Part shown: one piece after another, positions 58,396 through 64,000 of the stretch
How the letters are laid out: each line of letters opens with the position of its first letter
Position numbering within the stretch: the stretch's first letter is position 1
Assembly (NCBI GenBank): GCA_038239005.1
Contig: JBBSFE010000007.1
Span: 44,422 to 108,421, forward strand
DNA: 64,000 nt
Direction of reading: 5' to 3'
DNA from: DASXHD01 sp038239005
Lineage (GTDB): Bacteria > Myxococcota_A > Polyangia > Polyangiales > Polyangiaceae
Translations under genes and position numbers: made by a program
Notes under the pieces: model-generated
What the model was told of the DNA's origin: nothing
Database searches by the model: none
What the model saw: the letters and a program-made list of their open reading frames with translations, nothing else

Positions 58396-58793
58396 CGACA
58401 CACGACATGCGCCGATGTCGTCTGCTCTGGGTCATTTGCGTCGCGACGCTCGTGCAGAACTACGTCGGCCTCGACGCCGCGACGTTCATCGCACACGAAA
58501 TGCGCAAACGCCGGCAAGCTCGCGCGGAGGACCGTGAGCGACGGACCGCGACGAAAATGGTCTGCGCCGACGAGAATGCGCGACGTACCGCGGCTCGCTC
58601 GGTCAGCGAGACCGGTCGGTGCGACGCTATGCCAGGTTCCTGCGGCGTCTTTGACGCGAATGTCGATGCGATATTCGCCGCTCGCGGAATACATCGTCCA
58701 CGCAAAATGGCCCGAACCGAGCGCGATGGATGCGAGCGGCAGGACGACGAGCAGCGCCGTGCCGACGAGAGCGTGAAGGTGTCTCGTCTCCAC
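58392..58793 (-). CDS. Small membrane-linked partner of the HTTM protein
   Basis: A 133-aa protein with one N-terminal hydrophobic segment (LVGTALLVVLPLASIALGSG), then a beta-rich soluble part (YSASGEYRIDIRVKDAAG, RILVGADHFRRGPS). Proteins of this shape often sit beside bacterial HTTM genes. It starts ATG 58793 and overlaps the HTTM start, so both are likely made together. No family name is certain. Divergent from the 58811 lipoprotein (17 bp between starts). Confidence 0.7.
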   Translation of the reverse strand: METRHLHALVGTALLVVLPLASIALGSGHFAWTMYSASGEYRIDIRVKDAAGTWHSVAPTGLADRASRGTSRILVGADHFRRGPSLTVLRASLPAFAHFVCDERRGVEADVVLHERRDANDPEQTTSAHVVCR

Positions 58794-58810
58794 GGTGCTA
58801 GCATTGTCGC

Positions 58811-59194
58811 ATGTCGCGCCGAAGTCGAGTCGTGGTCGCGCTCACATACGTTGCCCTCGGTTGCGGCGGCCGCGAGATCGCGGATGCCGGCACGTTGCTC
58901 GATGCGACAGCGACCGACGACGTCGCTGCGCAAGGGTTCGATGCGGCCTCTTCGTCGACCGACGGCGCGCTTGCGCCGCCCGACGCTGTGCCGCCGCCAA
59001 CCATCACGTGCAGTGACGAAGATGCGGGCTCGTGCGCCTTGCCGCAGTCGGTGTGTATCGATGGTCAGTGGCTCGAGTACTTCGACGATGGCACCTGCGT
59101 GGACGGCGGCTGTCACTACGACATCGTCTTCTACGAATGTGCGTGTGGTGATGCCGGTTGTATTCACCCTCCAACCACGCCTCATGCGCGGTAG
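58811..59194 (+). CDS. Small Cys-containing lipoprotein, paralog of the 56832 gene
   Basis: A 127-aa lipoprotein. MSRRSRVVVALTYVALGCGG is the signal, with a long Asp/Ala linker. The C-terminal domain (PPPTITCSDEDAGSC, LPQSVCIDGQWLEYFDDGTC, VDGGCHYDIVFYEC) shares Cys, Trp and YFDDGTC positions with the 56832 protein. The linker is longer here. It was probably formed by duplication; the function is unknown. Confidence 0.75.
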   Translation: MSRRSRVVVALTYVALGCGGREIADAGTLLDATATDDVAAQGFDAASSSTDGALAPPDAVPPPTITCSDEDAGSCALPQSVCIDGQWLEYFDDGTCVDGGCHYDIVFYECACGDAGCIHPPTTPHAR

Positions 59195-59312
59195 AGCTTC
59201 CTCCGCAACGCCGCGATCATCAGCGTCGCTTGGAACGCCGAATGGACGACGTCGTGGCCCTGAAGGGCAGCGGCGGCGATCTGTAATGCGGATCGTGTAG
59301 GCAGGAGATCAA

Positions 59313-59633
59313 ATGCAATATCGAGGTACGCTTGCGCTGGTCTTCCTGGCGATTGCGGAGTTGGCATGCGGACAGGAAGAAACGCCCGATGTGCCATTTT
59401 CATGCGGCCCGGATACTTGTCACTCAAAGTCTCAATTCTGTGAGGTCGTACATCAGGGCGGCGTGATCGATGGCGGCACGACCACGAGCATATGCGACGT
59501 GTGGCCACCGCGGTGCACCGCCACCACCACCTGTGACTGCCTAGCGGATGCGGGTTATACAGGTGTGTGTGGCAGTCCTGCCAAGTGCGCGTTGGTCGAC
59601 GGCGGCCTGACCCTTAGTCAGGAATGTCCGTGA
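59313..59633 (+). CDS. Small Cys-rich lipoprotein
   Basis: A 106-aa lipoprotein. MQYRGTLALVFLAIAELACG is the signal. The mature part has eight or nine Cys in short loops (CGPDTCHSKSQFC, CTATTTCDCLADAG, GVCGSPAKC), probably disulfide-bonded outside the cytoplasm. The family is not recognised. It lies in a run of similar genes between 54 and 60 kb. Confidence 0.7.
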   Translation: MQYRGTLALVFLAIAELACGQEETPDVPFSCGPDTCHSKSQFCEVVHQGGVIDGGTTTSICDVWPPRCTATTTCDCLADAGYTGVCGSPAKCALVDGGLTLSQECP

Positions 59634-59796
59634 GGGTGTATTTACGCGCCATCTTCGTACAGAAGCGTCTGAAGAGCTCGGCGACTTCGAGGTTTCCACG
59701 AACTCAGCCAACCAACGTCGTCGAACTGCGATGATGGAGCGTGTTAATCAAGACGATCGCAATCCGCGGACCATGATCGGGTGTCACGTCACTACA

Positions 59797-60159
59797 ATGA
59801 AAATGACGTTGCTGGTCTGCTTGTGGCTTCTCGCGACTCTCACCGCTGGCTGTGGGAACGGACATATCTCCGGCTCGGATGCGTCGCCAGACGGTAGCAT
59901 CGATAGTGCGGCCGACGCTTCAATGGCGGATGGCGCGGTGGGTTGCACTTGTAACACTTGCGACGGTGCCGCGTTCTGCCCGGCGAATCAATCGTGCCCA
60001 GTCTATGACGGCTGCAATGCGTGCCTTTGCCCACCAGGCGGCGGTACGCCCGGGTATACGCTCAAGCCATGCTCGTGCACGACATGTGGCAAGGCGGGCG
60101 CGTCGTGCAGCGGCGTTGATTGCTGCTCCATGGTATGTGATGCAGGCACATGCCAGTAG
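59797..60159 (+). CDS. Cys-rich lipoprotein with Asp/Ala linker
   Basis: A 120-aa lipoprotein. MKMTLLVCLWLLATLTAGCG is the signal from ATG 59797; ATG 59773 is also in frame. The linker is SDASPDGSIDSAADASMADG. About twelve Cys follow in tight pairs (GCTCNTCDGAAFC, GCNACLCPPGG, SCSGVDCCSMVC). The organisation is the same as at 57218. No function can be assigned. Confidence 0.7.
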   Translation: MKMTLLVCLWLLATLTAGCGNGHISGSDASPDGSIDSAADASMADGAVGCTCNTCDGAAFCPANQSCPVYDGCNACLCPPGGGTPGYTLKPCSCTTCGKAGASCSGVDCCSMVCDAGTCQ

Positions 60160-60278
60160 GGCATCGCCTTTTATTCGCTTTGCCTCATCGGATACTTCTA
60201 TCCATGTCGCGCACTCGGCGGCCGACACGGCCTGCATTCCCAGCGAAACGGATTGCACGGCGGGACTCGCAGGCTTGC

Positions 60279-61682
60279 TCAACGGGCAAACAGCCGGCCG
60301 TGCTCGTCTGCCCAGAGCACCTTGGCGCGAGCCCCGAGTTTTTCGTCGAGGGTCGGGTGCGGTTTGCGGGCCACGAGGACGAGCCTTGCATCCGGGTAGA
60401 TGGCGTCCCAACCCGGTTTGGCGAAGAAGAAGATGCCCATCGCGCGCGCTTGAGCGTCGTCGAGGAGCTCGAAGCGGACGTCGATTTCAACGCGGCCTCG
60501 GAGGTCGGGCTCGTACCAGAGAACCCAATCGGCGAAGTAGTCGCTCACGGCGATGCGTGATGCGGGGAGCTCTGCGGCAGCGCTCGCGAGCACGGGGAGA
60601 ACGCCGCGCGGGTAGTCACGCTCCAGCAGATCGTCCTTCATCACGAACAAACGCACCACGAGGCCGAGCGCGATGACGGGCCCCAAGACGCGAAGCGACG
60701 TCGCGACGCGCGAGAGGATTTGCCCATCGCGAATCGGCGGCACGGCTTCCATCGCGAGCGGCGCGTACGCCGCGAGCGCCACGCCAAACCACTGGAGATG
60801 CCGCGACGCCTGCCACGCCGCTGCGCCCGTGATTGCGAGCACGAGCGTTTCGAATGGCGCCGGCCGGCTGAGTTTTTTCCAATACACGACGACGAAGAGA
60901 ACGAGCATGGCGCCGAAGATGGCGAAAAATGGCCAGTCGTCTGGCCAGCGCACGCGCCCCCATTCGATGATCGGAAGCTCGCGCACGGGATCTTGGAGAT
61001 GGCCGATCTCGCGGTAGTAGCGCGGGAGCTCGCGCGCATACGGCGTGCAAAAAGGCGTCACTGCTGCGAGCACACCCAGCGCAATCGCGCGCGCGGCACC
61101 GGCCAGTTTTCTCGCGCGTGCGGCTGCGACGAAATCGAATAGGGCACGCAAGCCGACGACACCGGCCGCGAGCGCGACCGCACCATGAACATTGGCCCAC
61201 ACGGCGAGAATCGGAATCGTCCAGAAAACACGCCTACTTCGGACGAGCACGAGAATGGCCGCGAATCCCACGAGCGAAAACATCTGCGGGCGCAACGTGA
61301 ACGAGGCTGCGCCGACACCGAAACCGGCGATCGCACATACCATCACCGAAGCCGCCGATGCCCCGCGCTGGAGCGCGTACGTCGCGCAAATCGCGAACGT
61401 TGCCGCGATCACGAACGCCTGCATGACGATCGCGAACCGCAAACCGCCCAAACGCTCGACCTCGTAGATGACGAGCTGCCCCAGCCATTGCTGGTCCGTC
61501 CAGATGTGCCCCGCCGTCGTTGCCGCGAGTGTGTCGACGCGTGGAATCCCGTGCGCGGCGACCTCGCGGCCGCAAACGAGCGCGAGGAACGCATCCGTCG
61601 GCAACGTGCGCCATGGTGCAACGAGGACGCCGCACGCGAGCGCGCACGCGATGCCGAGCGCGCGCCACCATCGCTGAGCCAT
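60279..61682 (-). CDS. Polytopic membrane protein, GT-C glycosyltransferase-like
   Basis: A 467-aa protein with about ten hydrophobic helices. After the first helix comes a large loop with IPRVDTLAATTAGHIWTDQQ and WLGQLVIYEVERLGG. Later WTIPILAVWANVHGAVA resembles the core of GT-C glycosyltransferases, and RPQMFSLVGFAAILV is nearby. The C-terminal part is soluble (GRVEIDVRFELLDDAQA, WDAIYPDARLVLV). GT-C enzymes use lipid-linked sugars; acceptor unknown. ATG 61682 (MAQRWWRALG). Divergent from the second kinase gene (44 bp between starts). Confidence 0.7.
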   Translation of the reverse strand: MAQRWWRALGIACALACGVLVAPWRTLPTDAFLALVCGREVAAHGIPRVDTLAATTAGHIWTDQQWLGQLVIYEVERLGGLRFAIVMQAFVIAATFAICATYALQRGASAASVMVCAIAGFGVGAASFTLRPQMFSLVGFAAILVLVRSRRVFWTIPILAVWANVHGAVALAAGVVGLRALFDFVAAARARKLAGAARAIALGVLAAVTPFCTPYARELPRYYREIGHLQDPVRELPIIEWGRVRWPDDWPFFAIFGAMLVLFVVVYWKKLSRPAPFETLVLAITGAAAWQASRHLQWFGVALAAYAPLAMEAVPPIRDGQILSRVATSLRVLGPVIALGLVVRLFVMKDDLLERDYPRGVLPVLASAAAELPASRIAVSDYFADWVLWYEPDLRGRVEIDVRFELLDDAQARAMGIFFFAKPGWDAIYPDARLVLVARKPHPTLDEKLGARAKVLWADEHGRLFAR

Positions 61683-61726
61683 CGAACCCCACGCTAACAC
61701 GCGACTTCGATTAAGCTCGATCGCCG

Positions 61727-64000
61727 ATGCAGCCGGGGACCATCGTTGGCGAGCGTTTCGCCGTCGAGCACGAAGCGGGCGCGGGCGGCATGGGCACCGT
61801 GTATGCCGCGCGTGATCGATTGAGCGGCGTGCGCGTGGCGCTCAAGGTGCTCGCGCGCGTGAACGCTATCGATACCGAGCGCTTCGTTCGCGAGACGCAA
61901 GCCCTCGCCGACATGGATCACCCAGCCATCGTGCGATACGTCGGCCACGGCACGACGCCGACCGGCCAGCTCTATCTCGCGATGGAGTGGCTCGAAGGCG
62001 AAGACCTTTCCGCGCGACTCGCGCGCTCGGGCCTCACGATCAACGAGGCCGTTCGCGTCGCGCGGCACGTGGCGGGCGGGCTCGGCGCGCTTCACCGCCG
62101 CGGGATCATTCATCGCGACATCAAGCCGAGCAACATCTTCCTCACATCGGGCGACGTCGATCGCATCAAGCTCCTCGACCTCGGCATCGCGCGCCTCGCC
62201 ACAGGCGCTGCCACGCTCACGCGCGCGGGTTCGCTCGTCGGCACGCCGGGATACATGGCGCCCGAGCAAGCGCGCGGACAATCCGACGTGACGCCACGCG
62301 CCGACATCTTCGCGCTCGGTTGCGTTCTCTTCGAATGCCTCGCTGGAAGGCCTGCTTTTCAGGGCGAAAACCTAATGGCGCTTCTTGCGAAGATCCTTTT
62401 GGCAGACGCACCACGCGTGAAAGAGGCGCGCGGAGACGTGCCCGCGGCGCTCGACGAGCTATGCGCGTGGATGCTTCGCAAAGAGCCCGAGGATCGCCCC
62501 GCCGATGCGGTCGAAGTCGTCCTCGCGCTCGACAGCGTCGAACGTCATGGCGCGCGAGCGCCCGAGTCGTGTGCGCCTTCACGACGTACACCCGCGCTCA
62601 CGAGCTCCGAGCAGCGACTCGTGTGCCTCATGCTCGCACACGATGAGTCAACACCGGCCACCGATGAACGCGACTCGCTCGCGCCGACGATGTCGTCCGA
62701 TGCAGTCACCGCGGAGCTCGCGCAGCTTCGAACGCGCGCGACGGCCGTTGGTGTTCGCATCGTGCGCCTCGTCGACGGGTCGCTCCTCGGCGTGGGCCAG
62801 CGCGACGCGGACGCTTCGGAGCAAGCGGTTGCGGTCGCACGTGCCGCGCTTTTGCTTCGCGCCGAAATGCCGAACGCGCCCATCGCGGTGGCGACCGGCC
62901 GCGGAGACGTGTCGGCGCCCGTGCCCGTTGGCGAGGTCATCGATCGCGCAGCTCGGCTTTTTCGCATTTCCAAGCACGCGGTGAACCCGAGACCGGTCGT
63001 CATCGACGACGTCACCGCCGGCCTCATTGGCGAGCGCTTCGAAGTTGCGCGCACCCCCGAGGCGCACTCGCTTCTCGGCGAGCGCGATGACGCACGCCTG
63101 GGCGCACGCACGCTCCTCGGCAAAGAGACGCCGTTTGTCGGGCGTGATCGCGAGGTCATGTTTCTCGAGGGCCTCGTTGCCGAGTGCATCGGTGAGTCCT
63201 CCGCGCGCGTCGCGCTCGTCACCGCTGCGGCAGGCGTCGGGAAATCGCGCCTTCGCCACGAGCTCATCACACGTTCGAAGGCGGCTCACGAAAATCTAGA
63301 AGTGTGGATCGGCCGTGCAGACCCCATGCAATCGGGCTCGCCGTTCTCGCTGCTCGCGTCCGCTCTCCGCAACGCAACGGGCATCGCCGCAGGCGAGGGC
63401 GTGGAATCGCGGCGCAGCAAGGTCGTCGAGCGCATCGAGCGCTCTGGCATCGCCGACGCCAATCGCGTTGCCGCCTTTGCGTGCGAGCTCGTGGGCGCAG
63501 CAGACGAGGAGCGTGCCGACATCGCGGCCGCGCGGCGCGATCCGCAGCTGATGCACGATCAACTTCGGGCGTCATGGCACGCATGGCTCGACGCCGAAAC
63601 GCGCGCGCGACCTGTGATGCTCGTGCTCGAAGATCTGCAATGGGGCGATGCACCCACGGTGACCTTCGTCGACGACGCCCTGCGCCTCCTCTCGGACCGC
63701 CCATTTTTCGTCGTCGCGTTCGCGCGCCCCGACGTGATGCGCGCGTTTCCGAAGCTTTGGGTCGATCGAAACGTGCAGCCACTACCCCTTCGCGATCTCT
63801 CGAAGAAAGCCTGCGAAACGCTCGCGCGCCACGTGCTCGGTGCGAGCGCGAGCTCATCGGTCGTGAGCGATGTAGTCGCACGCGCTGGTGGCAATGCGTT
63901 TTTTCTCGAGGAGCTCTTGCGCGTCACGGCTGATGGCGGTCGCGCACTTCCCGAGACCGTGCTCGCGATGCTGGAGTCGCGGCGCGATGGCCTCGACCCC
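61727..64000 (+). CDS. Second Ser/Thr kinase with cyclase-like and AAA regions (C-terminus cut by window edge)
   Basis: The frame from ATG 61727 is open to the end of the window. The kinase domain has AGAGGMGTVY, the Lys in VALKVL, the catalytic HRDIKPSN, DLG in place of DFG, and MAPEQARG. A following ~150-residue region (VIDRAARLFRISKH) resembles a degraded class III cyclase without metal Asp. The Walker A TAAAGVGKSRL (about residue 500) opens an AAA-type ATPase (FVGRDREVMFLEGL). It has the same layout as the 18317 protein and probably continues into TPRs outside the window. Cytoplasmic, no membrane helix seen. Confidence 0.85.
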   Translation, partial: MQPGTIVGERFAVEHEAGAGGMGTVYAARDRLSGVRVALKVLARVNAIDTERFVRETQALADMDHPAIVRYVGHGTTPTGQLYLAMEWLEGEDLSARLARSGLTINEAVRVARHVAGGLGALHRRGIIHRDIKPSNIFLTSGDVDRIKLLDLGIARLATGAATLTRAGSLVGTPGYMAPEQARGQSDVTPRADIFALGCVLFECLAGRPAFQGENLMALLAKILLADAPRVKEARGDVPAALDELCAWMLRKEPEDRPADAVEVVLALDSVERHGARAPESCAPSRRTPALTSSEQRLVCLMLAHDESTPATDERDSLAPTMSSDAVTAELAQLRTRATAVGVRIVRLVDGSLLGVGQRDADASEQAVAVARAALLLRAEMPNAPIAVATGRGDVSAPVPVGEVIDRAARLFRISKHAVNPRPVVIDDVTAGLIGERFEVARTPEAHSLLGERDDARLGARTLLGKETPFVGRDREVMFLEGLVAECIGESSARVALVTAAAGVGKSRLRHELITRSKAAHENLEVWIGRADPMQSGSPFSLLASALRNATGIAAGEGVESRRSKVVERIERSGIADANRVAAFACELVGAADEERADIAAARRDPQLMHDQLRASWHAWLDAETRARPVMLVLEDLQWGDAPTVTFVDDALRLLSDRPFFVVAFARPDVMRAFPKLWVDRNVQPLPLRDLSKKACETLARHVLGASASSSVVSDVVARAGGNAFFLEELLRVTADGGRALPETVLAMLESRRDGLDP

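Overview
The window is a high-GC, gene-dense chromosomal segment that looks like a member of the Myxococcota, most likely the Polyangiales. The evidence is indirect: two giant Ser/Thr kinases fused to cyclase-like and AAA ATPase modules, many secreted lipoproteins whose lipobox cysteine is followed by Asp/Ala/Gly-rich linkers and Cys-rich domains, a protein with a C-terminal domain resembling a myxobacterial family, and many GTG/TTG starts and 1-4 nt gene overlaps. No 16S or other marker gene is present, so this placement is inference.

Layout. 1-10 kb: a truncated beta-propeller lipoprotein; pdxH and asd, divergent; a hybrid PAS histidine kinase overlapping an unknown protein; and a tightly overlapping minus-strand trio (PaaK-like ligase, cysteine desulfurase, TrmN6-like methyltransferase). 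10-18 kb: a MarR-type regulator with a perfect 16-bp palindrome upstream, lipoproteins, an unusually long Lgt, a proline-run envelope protein, tsaE and an overlapping anchored PHP-domain protein. 18-31 kb: a ~1330-residue kinase/cyclase-like/AAA/TPR protein, a vWA-like lipoprotein, heme A synthase, a sterol-desaturase-type enzyme, a FAD oxidoreductase overlapping an ECF41-type sigma factor, and a TPR membrane protein.

31-40 kb is a DNA-repair block. It holds a stand-alone LigD-type primase-polymerase, an ATP-dependent ligase of LigC size, and PolX. polX and the ligase lie directly downstream of an ECF42-type sigma factor and its YCII (DGPF) partner. A divergent regulator with an unusual NTPase-TPR-winged-helix order follows. 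40-44 kb holds a beta-helix lipoprotein, a solitary pilus/secretin N-domain-like protein, an XRE regulator, a single-domain response regulator, a HAD phosphatase and tRNA-Arg(CCG).

44-60 kb is an accessory region rich in Cys-rich and Asp/Ala-rich lipoproteins. Several are frameshifted or truncated. It includes a 44-nt repeat that joins two lipoprotein genes, a phospholipase-D-type lipoprotein beside a truncated GlsB/YeaQ remnant, a compact arsenic operon (arsR-arsI-aqpS-arsC) with repeated operator-like half-sites, a protein with a Peptidase_S74-type C-terminus, a PQQ-type propeller, an HTTM-like membrane protein with a small partner, and a duplicated small lipoprotein family. 60-64 kb holds a GT-C-like polytopic membrane protein and the first part of a second kinase/cyclase-like/AAA protein that runs off the end.

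Most core genes are recognisable by family motifs. Many lipoproteins can only be described, not assigned. No CRISPR array, insertion sequence, rRNA or phage module was seen.
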